64,000 bases of DNA from Herpetosiphon llansteffanensis (GCF_003205875.1 NZ_PUBZ01000084.1:22325-86324), one strand, 5' to 3'; counted from the stretch's first letter, positions 25,610-35,383 are shown. The notes: generated from the letters alone by a model not told the origin. Made by a program: numbers and translations.

Positions 25610-26068
25610 TTAGCGCAAGCGTTTGGCCTCTTTATCGGCGTGCGAATAGAGATATTGCAGCCATGTACGGGCATTGAGCGGGCCAAAATCATTGTGTTCA
25701 ACCACATCGCTGCTTGGTTGTTCGAGGGCAAAGCGTTTGGCCAAGGCAATCGTTTCTTGGCGAGTGGCCTTGAAATCGGCCAGCAACTGCGGCCATGAGC
25801 GATCTTCTGCTGGCGCATAGGCCTCGTATTCATCGCGATTAAATGGCTCGCCAAAACAGACCTTGAGCCGCTGCACGCCCCAACGTTCGATGCCAATGAT
25901 ATGCCGCAGCTGCTGGCGATTTTCGGGCAGATCGCTGGCGTTATTCGTGCGCTGTTCAATCGCCGCACCGCTTTCGGTCAAAAGCTTCTCATAATCGCCA
26001 TAGGTACGGTTTTTGGCTGGCCGAATGAAAGCAAAATGGGCAATGAGCTTGAGAATCAGATTTCGCAT
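25610..26068 (-). CDS. DinB/YfiT-like helical protein
   Basis: A 152-aa protein, predicted to be all-helical, with His-containing helices (RHIIGIERWGVQRL, LYSHADKEAKRL) in a layout like the DinB_2 superfamily, whose members bind a metal through three His and often act as thiol-dependent transferases. Family assignment is tentative. ATG 26068 is preceded by GCGAGGT. The 3' gap of about 145 bp to the kinase holds nothing obvious. Confidence 0.5.
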   Translation of the reverse strand: MRNLILKLIAHFAFIRPAKNRTYGDYEKLLTESGAAIEQRTNNASDLPENRQQLRHIIGIERWGVQRLKVCFGEPFNRDEYEAYAPAEDRSWPQLLADFKATRQETIALAKRFALEQPSSDVVEHNDFGPLNARTWLQYLYSHADKEAKRLR

Positions 26069-26109
26069 ACTACCTCGCAAATTAGCTTAGAGGGTAATAG
26101 TAGCTTAAA

Positions 26110-26300
26110 TTAGGGATGAGGGCACAAGTCAAAAAAGAACATAGAACAAAGAACATAGAACATAGGTATTGGGGATCAGGCTCATGGCTCATGGCTATGG
26201 GCTATGGGAACAATAATCAAGCGAATCTGTGGCAATCTGTGGCAAAAAAACTCAGCCTTCGTGTTCTTCGTGGATCAAAAAGCAATTCTCGTTCGCTTCG
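26110..26300. repeat. Word-like intergenic repeat tract
   Basis: AACATAGAAC words, then GGGGATCAGG, GGCTCATGGCTATGGGC, two AATCTGTGG copies and CTTCGTG words. The remaining bases to 26425 hold no recognisable element apart from a GAGAGGG ribosome site before the next gene. Confidence 0.8.
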
Positions 26301-26425
26301 TGGTTCGCTATAAGTTCATTCTCAGCCAATTATCATTGCTTCGGCTTGGGTCTACGATTTAGGCTAGTAGCATGCTCAATCGCCAACCTTATCCCCTTCA
26401 TTGAGCACTGTAGAGAGGGTTTACC

Positions 26426-27250
26426 ATGCCATATCGGTTGCTCATTGGATTGTTGATCGTCGCGCTGGCAGCGATCAGTTGTGGACGAACTCAGTTGACC
26501 ATGAATGAGCGCAAAGCCCAATCCTCGGGTGGCGCAGCAGATGTTATAAGCATCACCAAAGCGGCGGTAGTAGCATTTTGTAGCAGTGCAGCAACAGCGA
26601 TTCAATTAAGCCCAGCGAAAACCGCAACCAGCGCCGCCATGGCAACCCAATATCAAATCGATCAAATTGCCGCGTTTAATAACAAAGAGCAGCAGTTCTT
26701 TGCTGATGAAACTCAGTGGGCATGGGATCTAGCAACCGTGTATGCTGGGGGCGAATTGCCAACATCGAGCATTATTTCAACGCTTTCACCTCGCCAAAGT
26801 GTATTTGAAACAAATATGGCATTAGGCTATAGCCCAACTCCAGAACCGCTTCCGGTCGAAGGACAAGTTTTCGAATGCAACCATGGCTCAGATACAATTC
26901 GTGGCAACTGTTGGATTGTAAATGACACTGCGAAGCATATTTATTACTATCTTTTTACGGGAGCGCTCAGTGAAGAACCGGATCAAGGGATTCTGTTTGT
27001 CTATGCCTCTGGCCCTTCATTAACAATCGAAGAACTACGGAGGCAGGAATATCATACTGAGCAACCGCTAGGACTTATTATGGTTGAATCAGCAGCATGG
27101 CCATTGGTGTATTTGAAAAATCGGGCAGTCCCACCGCAACGCTTCATCTTCAACCTTGAAACCCGCCAATGGCTTGATAGCGATGCTGGCGACCTACCAA
27201 CCCAGCCAGCCAAAATCACGCCAGTAGCATCTACCCCAACCAGCAAGTAG
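26426..27250 (+). CDS. Predicted lipoprotein of unknown function
   Basis: A 274-aa protein with a signal peptide ending in a lipobox-like A-I-S-C (Cys19). The mature part is soluble, with a region rich in aromatic residues (AKHIYYYLFTG, WPLVYLKN) and a Thr/Pro-rich tail. A GAGAGGG ribosome site precedes the ATG. No family recognised; the protein is probably anchored on the outer face of the membrane. Confidence 0.7.
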   Translation: MPYRLLIGLLIVALAAISCGRTQLTMNERKAQSSGGAADVISITKAAVVAFCSSAATAIQLSPAKTATSAAMATQYQIDQIAAFNNKEQQFFADETQWAWDLATVYAGGELPTSSIISTLSPRQSVFETNMALGYSPTPEPLPVEGQVFECNHGSDTIRGNCWIVNDTAKHIYYYLFTGALSEEPDQGILFVYASGPSLTIEELRRQEYHTEQPLGLIMVESAAWPLVYLKNRAVPPQRFIFNLETRQWLDSDAGDLPTQPAKITPVASTPTSK

Positions 27251-27254
27251 CCCA

Positions 27255-27687
27255 AGGATGAAGGATGAAGGATAAAGGATGAAATTTAACGCAGCGGCGC
27301 AAAGATGAAGGATGAAGGATGAGGGATGAAGGATGAAGGATGAAGGATGAAGGATGAAGTCATTCCCCCTTCGCGATCTTCGTGATCTTCGCGGTTCCCG
27401 TGCTTCGTGTCCTTCGTGCTCTTCGTGGATCAATTAACGCAGCAACGCAGAGGAACCATGGCTTGAGGCTATGGGCTATCGGAACGATTTTGAGTATTCC
27501 CAGAATTTAGACCCAATAGCCAAAAGCCTGTAGCCTATAGCCAACTTAACCTTCGTGGCCTTCGTGCTCTTCGCGGTTCCCGTTCTTCGTGTCCTTCGTG
27601 CGCTTCGTGGATAAATAAAGGACGCTGAGAAGCGAAATTCTCTAGCGTCCCCTATGTTCTATGTTCTATGTTCTATGTTCTATGCTC
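27255..27687. repeat. Word-like intergenic repeat tract (about 430 bp)
   Basis: No gene is visible. Eight or more tandem ATGAAGG/ATGAGGG heptamers (27255-27358) are followed by CTTCGTG/CTTCGCG words, TTAACGCAGCAACGCAGAGG, AAAGCCTGTAGCCTATAGCC, and a run of TATGTTC/TATGCTC words (27652-27688). The last word touches the stop codon of the ABC exporter gene on the minus strand. Confidence 0.88.
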
Positions 27688-29541
27688 TTACTCGCCAATC
27701 GTGCCGTTACCTTTGCTCCATTGCATGGTGTAAAGGTTGTAGTAGCGGCCTTTGCGGGCGAGCAACTCAGCATGCGTACCCATTTCGCTAATTTGGCCAC
27801 GATCAAGCACCACAATTTTGTTGGCGCTGGTGATTGTGCTCAAACGGTGGGCAATCACAAAGCTGGTTCGGCCACGCATCAGCGTATCCAAAGCGGCCTG
27901 AATTTGGCGCTCGGTTGTGGTATCAACGCTGCTCGTCGCTTCATCCAAAATCAGCAAGCGTGGGTCGGCCAACAAAGCACGGGCAAATGAGAGAATTTGG
28001 CGTTGGCCAACACTCAAGTTCACGCCGTTTTCGCCAACATCGGTGTTGTAGCCTTCGGGCATGCGCTCGATAAATTCGTGTGCGCCAACCGCTTTGGCAG
28101 CAGCAATCACCGCCTCATCACTGGCATCCAAGCGGCCATAGCGAATATTATCGCTAATGCTGCCACCAAAAAGGAAGGTATCTTGCAATACAATTCCCAA
28201 TTGTTGGCGCAAGCTGGCTTGGGTTACTTCGCGAATATCATGGCCATCGACCAACACCGCTCCATCGGTTACATCGAAGAAACGCCCAAGCAAACGAATG
28301 ATCGTGCTTTTGCCAGCGCCAGTTTCGCCAACCAAGGCAATTGTTTCGCCAGGCTGGGCTTCGAGGGTCACATCACGCAACACTGGCTCGCCATCAGCAT
28401 AGCCAAACGACACATGGTCAAACATCACATGGCCGCGCACTGCTGGCAAGGTTTTGGCATTCGGCGCGTCAAGCATATCTGGCTCGGTATCGAGCAAGGC
28501 AAACATGCGCTCCGATGAGGCCATGGTCGATTGAAAGGTGTTGTAGCGTTGCGCCAATTCCAAAATTGGGTCGAAGAAACGGCTGACATACAAGACAAAC
28601 GCCACCAAAACCCCAGGCGTTAGCTCATCGCCCACCACTAACCAACCACCAACGCCCACGACCAAGGCCGTTGCTAACGAACCCATAAAATCGACAGCAG
28701 GGAAGAAGGTTGCTGCCAAGCGCGCGGCGCTGGTGTTAGCATTGAAATACGAGCGATTGAGATCGTCGAAGTGCTCGCCGTTGGCCTCTTCGCGTACAAA
28801 ACTCTTGGTCACGCGAATCCCTGAGATCGATTCGTTCAAATAGCCGTTGATCAAGGCGATTCGTTCGCGGGTTGAGCGATAGGCATGGCGCACCCGCACC
28901 CGCCAGTAGTTGGTCACAATGACCATAATTGGCAATACGGCGAAGGTTACCAGCGCCAATTTCCAATTGAGCCAAAGCATGGCGATTGTGATGCCTACCA
29001 ACGAGAAGGTTGCACGGGTTAGCCCAGTAATCGACCAGGTAACAAAATCTTGCAACACATCAACATCGGAGATTAGGCGGCTCATCAAGCGGCCTACGCT
29101 GTAGCGATTGTAGAAATTGAGCGATAACCGTTGCAAATGGCGAAACAGCGCCGAACGAACATCGGCAACCACGCCTGTGCCCACAACTGCCAGCAAGTGA
29201 ATCCGTGAGCGGTTGGAAAGCCATTCGCCCAACGAAACTACCGCAAAAATAATCGTCCACGTATAAAGCGAATTGAGCGATTTGGCCTTGATGCCCACGT
29301 CAATTGCTTGGCCAATGACCCATGGCGAAACCACCGACAGCACCGTGCCAATAATCATCAACCCAATTGCGGCAGTCATGGTGCGTTTGTAGGGCACGAT
29401 AAAGGCCAATAAACGGCGCATCAAACGCGGATCGTAAGCCTTGCCCAAGCTGTTTTCATCGTCCTTGGGCAATAAATCGGCGACCTTTTTTTCTATTTCA
29501 TCATCGCGCTTGCGCGACGGCGCTAAAGCTTTGGTTGTCAT
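27688..29541 (-). CDS. ABC exporter half-transporter, consensus-site subunit
   Basis: A 617-aa type IV ABC exporter subunit: a cytoplasmic N-terminal extension of about 40 residues, six transmembrane helices (about 50-340) and an ATPase domain. Walker A is GETGAGKST, Walker B LLILDEATSSVD keeps the catalytic Glu, and the switch His is present (VIAHRLSTI). Its signature motif is altered to LSVGQRQ instead of LSGGQ. The second subunit at 29732 has the complementary changes, so the two are expected to form a heterodimer with one inactive ATP site, as in TM287/288 or BmrCD. Start has AAAGAGG upstream. Confidence 0.92.
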   Translation of the reverse strand: MTTKALAPSRKRDDEIEKKVADLLPKDDENSLGKAYDPRLMRRLLAFIVPYKRTMTAAIGLMIIGTVLSVVSPWVIGQAIDVGIKAKSLNSLYTWTIIFAVVSLGEWLSNRSRIHLLAVVGTGVVADVRSALFRHLQRLSLNFYNRYSVGRLMSRLISDVDVLQDFVTWSITGLTRATFSLVGITIAMLWLNWKLALVTFAVLPIMVIVTNYWRVRVRHAYRSTRERIALINGYLNESISGIRVTKSFVREEANGEHFDDLNRSYFNANTSAARLAATFFPAVDFMGSLATALVVGVGGWLVVGDELTPGVLVAFVLYVSRFFDPILELAQRYNTFQSTMASSERMFALLDTEPDMLDAPNAKTLPAVRGHVMFDHVSFGYADGEPVLRDVTLEAQPGETIALVGETGAGKSTIIRLLGRFFDVTDGAVLVDGHDIREVTQASLRQQLGIVLQDTFLFGGSISDNIRYGRLDASDEAVIAAAKAVGAHEFIERMPEGYNTDVGENGVNLSVGQRQILSFARALLADPRLLILDEATSSVDTTTERQIQAALDTLMRGRTSFVIAHRLSTITSANKIVVLDRGQISEMGTHAELLARKGRYYNLYTMQWSKGNGTIGE

Positions 29542-29559
29542 GAAAAACCTCTTTGCTAC

Positions 29560-29731
29560 GTATTAAGGATGAGGGATGAAGGATGAAAATCCTAGCTCAT
29601 TACCCATCTTTGCTAAGTATGAAGAATGAGGGATGAAGGATGAAGGTATTCATCCAACGACACATCCAAATTTTTATTCGACAAGGAAACGTCAAATTAC
29701 TCGGCTTATTTCATAATTCATAATTCATCCC
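29560..29731. repeat. Word-like repeat tract between the two ABC genes
   Basis: Two blocks of TATTAAGG/ATGAGGG/ATGAAGG words (29563-29590 and 29616-29645) are followed by about 60 unremarkable bases and an ATAATTCATAATTCATCCCTCAT block in inverted orientation. Confidence 0.75.
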
Positions 29732-31489
29732 TCATACTTCCAAAAGGCTTTCCTCTTGATCTTTGAGTTGCAGATCGTAGATGGTGCGATAGAGGCCAGG
29801 TTGGACCAATAAGCCTTCGTGCGTGCCATGTTGCACCACTTTGCCAGCATCGAGCACCAAAATTTGGTCGGCATTTTTGAGCGTTAACAAGCGTTGGGCA
29901 ATCACAAAGGTCGTGCGCCCTTGCATCAATTGGTCAAGCGCTTGTTGAATTAGGTGCTCGGTTTCGGTATCCACGCTCGATGTCGAATCGTCCAAAATCA
30001 AAATCCGTGGGTTGAGCAACAAGGCCCGGGCAATTGCGATACGCTGGCGTTGACCACCAGAGAGCGTCACGCCACGCTCGCCAACTTTGGTTTGGTAGCC
30101 TTCGCTGAAATTGAGAATAAAATCGTGGGCGCGTGCTGCTTTGGCGGCGGTAATCACCTCTTCGTCGCTAGCATCGGGTCGCCCGTAGCGAATGTTATCG
30201 GCAATGCTTGAGCTGAATAAGAATGAATCTTGCAGCACAATCCCAATTTGTTCGCGCAAACTCTTAATTGCCAAATCGCGCACATCGTGACCATCAACCA
30301 CCACCCGACCCTCAATTGGGTCGTAGAAGCGGGGAATTAGATTGGTGATTGTGCTTTTGCCAGAGCCAGTTGGCCCCATCAATGCGATTACTTGGCCCGG
30401 CTTGGCCTCGAACGAAACATCGTGCAAGGTTGGGCGGCCACCTTCGCGATAGGCAAACGACACATGCTCAAACTTGACGTGGCCTTGTACATGTTCCAAG
30501 CTCTGGGCAGCGGTTTTATCGGCCAATTCATCGTAGGTATCGATAATTTCAAACACGCGAGCCGAGCTGGCAACCGCTGTCGCCGCCAAGTTGACCGTAA
30601 AGCCCAAGCGTTGTACGGGGTTGTTCAACAGCAGCACATAGCTGATCATGGCGAATAACGAGCCAACCGTAATCGTGCCATCGATCGCTTGTGGGCCACC
30701 AATCCAGAGCAAGATAATCACGCTGATGGCGACCAAAAAGTTGAAAAAGGGCCAGCTATTGCCCCAAATCCGAATCACGGCAAAACGGCGGTTATACCAC
30801 TCGCCATTATCGCGATCAAATTTTTCTAGTTCATATGGCTCGCGGGCAAAGGCTTTGACCACGCGAATGCCAGTCAGGCTTTCTTGCATCATGGTCGAGA
30901 GCTTGCCCATTTGCTCTTGAATTTTGGTAAACAATGGCTCGACGGTGTTGCCAAAGCGAATTGTGGCATACAACAGCACTGGCAACGGCAAAAGTGCCAA
31001 GCCAGTCAAGGTTAAATCTTCAACAATCATGGCCACGATAATGCCGAAAAGTAAGAGCATGGTCGAGCTAAGTTCGAGTAGGCCAACCCCGACAAAGCGC
31101 TCAGTTTCGGTAATATCGCTGGTCGCACGACTCATCAAATCGCCGGTTTGCGAGCGATCGTGAAACGAAAATGGCAACCGTTGAATCGCATCGTAAAAAC
31201 GATTGCGTAAATCGTAGGCCACCCGAAAGCTCAGCCATTCGCCATAATAGCGTTGGGCAAAGCCGAAAATAACCCGCACCACCGCCACGCCCAAAATAAT
31301 CAGCGCAGTGATTAGCAAGGCCCGACTTGAGCCGCTGGCAATCCCTTCATCAATCGCTTGTTTGAGCAATTGGGGAATTGCAATGTTTAAGCCGACCGCC
31401 AACAGGGTTGAGCCATAGGCATAGAACACTTGCATAGGGTACGGTCTTAAGTGGGCCAGTAACCGTCGATACTGATCTAGATGCTTCAC
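29732..31489 (-). CDS. ABC exporter half-transporter, degenerate-site subunit
   Basis: A 585-aa ABC exporter subunit with six transmembrane helices and an ATPase domain. The signature is canonical (LSGGQRQRIAIARALL), but Walker B reads LILDDSTSSVD, with Asp replacing the catalytic Glu, and the switch His is Gln (FVIAQRLLTL). These are the hallmarks of the degenerate half of heterodimeric exporters, matching the LSVGQ signature in the partner downstream. Substrate unknown; drugs, lipids or peptides are possible. The start is GTG 31489, 7 nt after AAAGGAGG; the longer in-frame reading is not supported. Confidence 0.92.
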   Translation of the reverse strand: MKHLDQYRRLLAHLRPYPMQVFYAYGSTLLAVGLNIAIPQLLKQAIDEGIASGSSRALLITALIILGVAVVRVIFGFAQRYYGEWLSFRVAYDLRNRFYDAIQRLPFSFHDRSQTGDLMSRATSDITETERFVGVGLLELSSTMLLLFGIIVAMIVEDLTLTGLALLPLPVLLYATIRFGNTVEPLFTKIQEQMGKLSTMMQESLTGIRVVKAFAREPYELEKFDRDNGEWYNRRFAVIRIWGNSWPFFNFLVAISVIILLWIGGPQAIDGTITVGSLFAMISYVLLLNNPVQRLGFTVNLAATAVASSARVFEIIDTYDELADKTAAQSLEHVQGHVKFEHVSFAYREGGRPTLHDVSFEAKPGQVIALMGPTGSGKSTITNLIPRFYDPIEGRVVVDGHDVRDLAIKSLREQIGIVLQDSFLFSSSIADNIRYGRPDASDEEVITAAKAARAHDFILNFSEGYQTKVGERGVTLSGGQRQRIAIARALLLNPRILILDDSTSSVDTETEHLIQQALDQLMQGRTTFVIAQRLLTLKNADQILVLDAGKVVQHGTHEGLLVQPGLYRTIYDLQLKDQEESLLEV

Positions 31490-31617
31490 GCATGCCTCCT
31501 TTGTGTTGGTTATCCCGAACCAGCAGACTATATAGTATATGCTAAAATGTGCATAACAATATCCGACTTTGGTCGCATGATTATGTTCCAAAGGGTCATG
31601 TCAGGGGTTAAACAGCA

Positions 31618-31648
31618 AGGACACATCAGCTTAATTGCGATGTGTCCT
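31618..31648 (-). terminator. Hairpin after the DinB-like gene
   Basis: AGGACACATC (31618-31627) pairs with GATGTGTCCT (31639-31648) around 11 nt, 20 bp after the stop of the minus-strand gene. There is no long T-run, so termination efficiency is uncertain. Confidence 0.55.
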
Positions 31649-31668
31649 GCGTGCTTTGTTGGGGTTAT

Positions 31669-32238
31669 TTAGCTGCGGGCGGCTTTGGCTTGGCGCATGG
31701 TTTCGTGAAACTGCTCAACGTGATCGTTGGTATGTTTCAGGCCAAGGAAATAGCGGCCATGAGCGTTGAGCGGCCCCCACGCGTCGTACAGCACTTTGCT
31801 AATTTCAAGGTGCGGCTGGTCGGGCCAGGCATCGAGCATACTGAGGCACATGCGGCGGCTTTCTTCCAGTCGTTGGCGGGCTTGCTCAACGGTTTGCAAA
31901 TCGCGCCATGGCATTTCATAGCGCAAGCGTTCGTTGGGCAAAATGCCCGAAGCCATGGCCAAAGCGGTCAAGGCTGCTTCTTCGTTGCCAGCGGTGATAT
32001 GGCAAATCAAATGCCCAAAAGTCCAAGCCATATCCCGTTCTTCCTCGGAAGCCCCAGGATCGTTCGCCTTGGGATCGGCTGGGACAAAAACAATGTCAGC
32101 GTCAACAGCATCAGTCAATAAACTTAGCAGATCGCCAATCATCTCATCGGTTGCATCCCAAAGATCTTGCTTGCTAAGGCTGGCCCCAAGCTCGCCCAAG
32201 GTTTGTGTACCGTCCTTCAATGGCCCAAAATCGATCAT
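31669..32238 (-). CDS. DinB family protein
   Basis: A 189-aa helical protein with the spacing of three metal-binding His expected for DinB/YfiT-like proteins: HLICHITAGNEEA (mid-protein) and LKHTNDHVEQFHETM at the C-terminus. Members are putative metal-dependent thiol transferases or damage-inducible proteins; the substrate is unknown. CAGGAGT-like bases precede ATG 32238. It is transcribed toward the ABC exporter pair but separated by a hairpin. Confidence 0.75.
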   Translation of the reverse strand: MIDFGPLKDGTQTLGELGASLSKQDLWDATDEMIGDLLSLLTDAVDADIVFVPADPKANDPGASEEERDMAWTFGHLICHITAGNEEAALTALAMASGILPNERLRYEMPWRDLQTVEQARQRLEESRRMCLSMLDAWPDQPHLEISKVLYDAWGPLNAHGRYFLGLKHTNDHVEQFHETMRQAKAARS

Positions 32239-32460
32239 AACACACCACTCCTATCCAGAGTTGAAACAGTATTAAGTGTACCCCAGCTTTCTCGCAAATT
32301 GATACCCTGTTTATTGATGATTTTTGGATAGGCCTAGCCGATAGCGAACCCAAGCCAAGTGCTAGCCCTACATTTGCTCAAAATAATGGCTCATTGTATC
32401 GTTGGGCTGAATAATTCGCCCAAGGAAGTTGATGCTTCCTCTAGTTAATGGTACTGCTCA

Positions 32461-33627
32461 ATGCTGAGTTCTCCGCTCGAAGGCCTACTGGTGCTCGACC
32501 TTTCACGAGTGCTGGCAGGCCCATATTGCACCATGATTCTTGGCGATCTTGGGGCCGATATAATCAAAGTCGAAGCACCGCAAGGCGATGATACTCGGCG
32601 TTGGGGGCCGCCCTTTGTTGCTGGCGAAAGCGCCTATTATTTGGCGGTCAATCGCAATAAACGCTCGTTGGTTGCCGACCTTAAAACCGCCGCCGATGCT
32701 GCATTGATTCGCACCATTGCCAGCCACGCAGATGTCTTGGTCGAGAATTTTCGCCCAGGCACACTCGAACGGTTTGGCTTGAGCTTAGCCAGTTTGCGCG
32801 CACAAAATCCCCGTTTGATCACGCTGACCATTAGCGGAATGGGCGCAACTGGCCCTGAATCGGAGCTACCAGGCTACGATTTTATTGTGCAAGCAACCGC
32901 AGGCTTGATGAGCATCACTGGGCCTGCCACTGGCGAGGCCAGCAAAGTTGGGGTGGCAGTTGTCGATTTAACCACCGGAATGTTGGCAAGCAACGCCATT
33001 TTGGCAGCCTTGTATGCCCGCGAACGAACAGGGCTTGGCCAACATATTGATATTTCTCTGTTGGAATCGCAGGTAGCTTGGCTGGCAAATATTGGCAGCG
33101 CCTACTTGATCACAGGCGAGGAGCCAACGCGCTATGGCAATGCGCACCCGACAATCGTGCCCTACCAAAGCTTTGAGGCCAGCGATGGCGCGTTTGCGCT
33201 GGCAGTTGGCAACGACCGCCAATGGCAAGGGTTGTGCGCTGTTTTAGAACAACCAGCTTGGGCAGATGACCCACGTTTTAGCACCAACCCGCAGCGGGTT
33301 CAACACCGCAGCGAATTGGTAGCGTTGCTGAATCAACATTTTGGCCAAAAACCAAGCGCCGAGTGGGTTGCGCTCATTCAAGCAGCAGGGATTCCGGTTG
33401 GCGCTGTGCGCAGTATTGGCCAAGTTTTGAACGATCCGCAGGTATTGGCGCGCGAGATGGTGGTAAGCGTTGAGCACCCAACCATTGGCGATTTAAAACT
33501 GTTGGGTATACCCTTTAAATTCTCAGCAACTCCCGCAAGTATCCGTTTGGCCCCCCCATTACTAGGCCAACATACCCACGAAATTCACCAGCAGTTCGAA
33601 CCAAAAGTACTATCAGAACCACAGTAA
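32461..33627 (+). CDS. CaiB/BaiF family (class III) CoA transferase
   Basis: A 388-aa class III CoA-transferase, moving CoA between carboxylic acids. The N-terminus LDLSRVLAGPYCTMILGDLGADIIKVE is the family signature, followed by RNKRSLVADLKT, VENFRPGTLERFGL, and GYDFIVQATAGLMSITG. The catalytic Asp that forms the aspartyl-CoA thioester would be in the VAVVDLTTGM segment. Substrates are unknown; no acyl-CoA enzyme is adjacent. It appears to be monocistronic. Confidence 0.92.
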   Translation: MLSSPLEGLLVLDLSRVLAGPYCTMILGDLGADIIKVEAPQGDDTRRWGPPFVAGESAYYLAVNRNKRSLVADLKTAADAALIRTIASHADVLVENFRPGTLERFGLSLASLRAQNPRLITLTISGMGATGPESELPGYDFIVQATAGLMSITGPATGEASKVGVAVVDLTTGMLASNAILAALYARERTGLGQHIDISLLESQVAWLANIGSAYLITGEEPTRYGNAHPTIVPYQSFEASDGAFALAVGNDRQWQGLCAVLEQPAWADDPRFSTNPQRVQHRSELVALLNQHFGQKPSAEWVALIQAAGIPVGAVRSIGQVLNDPQVLAREMVVSVEHPTIGDLKLLGIPFKFSATPASIRLAPPLLGQHTHEIHQQFEPKVLSEPQ

Positions 33628-34152
33628 TTTAATTGCAACGATGTTATGAGTCTGCTAAAGTGGCAAGAAACAGGTGCTTGTGCTCCTGGAGCTTGCTACA
33701 CCTGCCTTTCCGTACACGCTTGAGATTGAGTTACTCACGCTTAAACATAATTATTAAATATTATTAATTATCACATGTTTGAAGCAAACAAGCATTATTG
33801 ATCAAGCCAATTAATCGTCATTGCAGCCAAATTTAGCACTGTTGCTATGCTTTAATGCTTGGATTTGCCCAAACGTTGATTAACATGCTCAATATAATTT
33901 GAGCAGTAATAGTGTAAGCAAGCAGCTTTATTTTTGATAATAAAGTTGCCTTTTTATTGATCATAGCTTGTTGATAATTTGATTAAACTCTACTATACTG
34001 GTTCGTATCATCGCAACCTGTGATCTTTACCCACCTATTTCAGCGAGCTTGAAATCAGGAGTATTGTTGCAACCCTGTGGCAGTAATTCTGAGTAAACTG
34101 TTTTTAACCGTGGGGATACAACAAGGCTGGCGAATTTTGCTGAGGAGGACTT
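33628..34152. other. AT-rich intergenic region without word repeats
   Basis: This 525-bp gap is the only long one without the word-like repeats. It holds an imperfect hairpin just after the CoA transferase (CAGGTG 33671-33676 with CACCTG 33699-33704, plus inner GCTCC/GGAGC), an AT-rich stretch, a near-consensus promoter (33971-33999), and a leader of about 145 nt before the acyltransferase. No ORF with coding character was seen. Confidence 0.7.
33971..33999 (+). promoter_or_regulatory. Near-consensus sigma-70 promoter for the acyltransferase
   Basis: TTGATA (33971-33976), 17-nt spacer, TATACT (33994-33999). It implies a leader of about 145 nt upstream of the ATG at 34153. Confidence 0.7.
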
Positions 34153-35307
34153 ATGGAATATCTTAGGCAGCGCTTTGAGCTAGCCCGTGGCCTAGCAGGC
34201 ACCAATCTGCGCTCCATGGAAGGCTTGCGCGGAATTGCAGTTTTTCTGGTGTTTTTAGTTCATTTTCGCAGTTCCATTCAAGCGTGGTTGTTCAATGATA
34301 GCCCAACCGCAATTATTAATAATGCCTTTGGCATGGTTGGTAATACGGGTGTAGATTTATTTTTCGTGCTCAGTGGCTATTTAATCTATGCCTCGTTGAT
34401 GAAACGCCAGCAAGCCTATTTTAGCTTTATTGGGCGGCGTATTCGGCGCATTTATCCAACATTTTTTATTATCTTCATGGTTTATCTTGGGTTATCGATT
34501 ATTTTCCCTGCTGAAAGTAAAATTCCTAGTGGTATTGCTGCTGCAACGCTCTATTTCATTCAAAACTTACTCTTTTTGCCTGGAATGCTGCCAATTGAGC
34601 CAATGATTACGGTGGCATGGTCGCTTAGCTACGAAGTTTTTTACTACCTGATTATGCCATTGCTCGTGCTAGCAATTGGCTTGCGCGCCAAAACGCCCCA
34701 ATGGCGCATCGGCTTCTTCAGCATCGTTGGGGTCATCTTGACCGCCGTCTGTATTATTTGGCAAGGCCCGTTGAAGCTCGCAATGTTTATTGCTGGCATT
34801 TTGCTGCACGAAGTACTGGAATCGAAGCGCGATTATACGCCAACGGCGTGGCTTGGCTTGCTTGGCTTATTGATTGGCACTTGCGCACCATTACTCCCGC
34901 TCAGCGGCATGATTGGCAATGCGATTCGCTTTAGCCTGATTTTCAGCGGCTTTTTGATCGTATGCTGGCATTGTTTTAGTCGGTCTGAATCATGGCTCAA
35001 ACAAGCGCTTTCGTGGACTCCCTTGCGCTGGCTGGGCAATATGAGCTATTCCTACTATTTGGTTCATGGTTTAGGTTTGCATGCAGGCTTTATGCTGTTG
35101 CACAAATTTATGCCCGCCACGCCAACTGGTGGCTGGTTCTTTTGGTTGATCTTGCCGCTGATGTTTGGGGTAACGCTGGTCAGCGGAGCGCTGTTGTTTG
35201 TTTTAGTTGAACATCCAATGTCGTTGAAAAGCGCAAGCAAACCTGTGGTCGTTGAGGAAGCTCGCGAACCTGAAGTGCGGCCAGCTCTCAATACAGACGC
35301 TGCGTAG
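34153..35307 (+). CDS. Acyltransferase family 3 membrane protein
   Basis: A 384-aa polytopic membrane O-acyltransferase (Acyl_transf_3/OafA type) with about ten transmembrane helices. The N-terminal SMEGLRGIAVFLVFLVHF carries the family's catalytic-type His, followed by GVDLFFVLSGYLIY and RRIRRIYPTFF. These enzymes acetylate or acylate exported polysaccharides, peptidoglycan or small molecules. GAGGAGG precedes the start. A strong promoter 150 nt upstream and a terminator just downstream define a single-gene unit. Confidence 0.9.
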   Translation: MEYLRQRFELARGLAGTNLRSMEGLRGIAVFLVFLVHFRSSIQAWLFNDSPTAIINNAFGMVGNTGVDLFFVLSGYLIYASLMKRQQAYFSFIGRRIRRIYPTFFIIFMVYLGLSIIFPAESKIPSGIAAATLYFIQNLLFLPGMLPIEPMITVAWSLSYEVFYYLIMPLLVLAIGLRAKTPQWRIGFFSIVGVILTAVCIIWQGPLKLAMFIAGILLHEVLESKRDYTPTAWLGLLGLLIGTCAPLLPLSGMIGNAIRFSLIFSGFLIVCWHCFSRSESWLKQALSWTPLRWLGNMSYSYYLVHGLGLHAGFMLLHKFMPATPTGGWFFWLILPLMFGVTLVSGALLFVLVEHPMSLKSASKPVVVEEAREPEVRPALNTDAA

Positions 35308-35318
35308 TACAAACTACC

Positions 35319-35352
35319 AAAGCCCTTTTCATATTGCTGAAAAGGGCTTTTT
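35319..35352 (+). terminator. Rho-independent terminator of the acyltransferase gene
   Basis: AAAGCCCTTTTC (35319-35330) pairs perfectly with GAAAAGGGCTTT (35339-35350), followed by T's. Confidence 0.92.
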
Positions 35353-35383
35353 TATTGTTTTCCAGCCGCCACATGCCCTTCAA

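Noticed and set aside
34000..34152. Known riboswitch in the acyltransferase leader
   Set aside because: Only a short stem was found; no match to conserved cores of riboswitch classes I can recognise.
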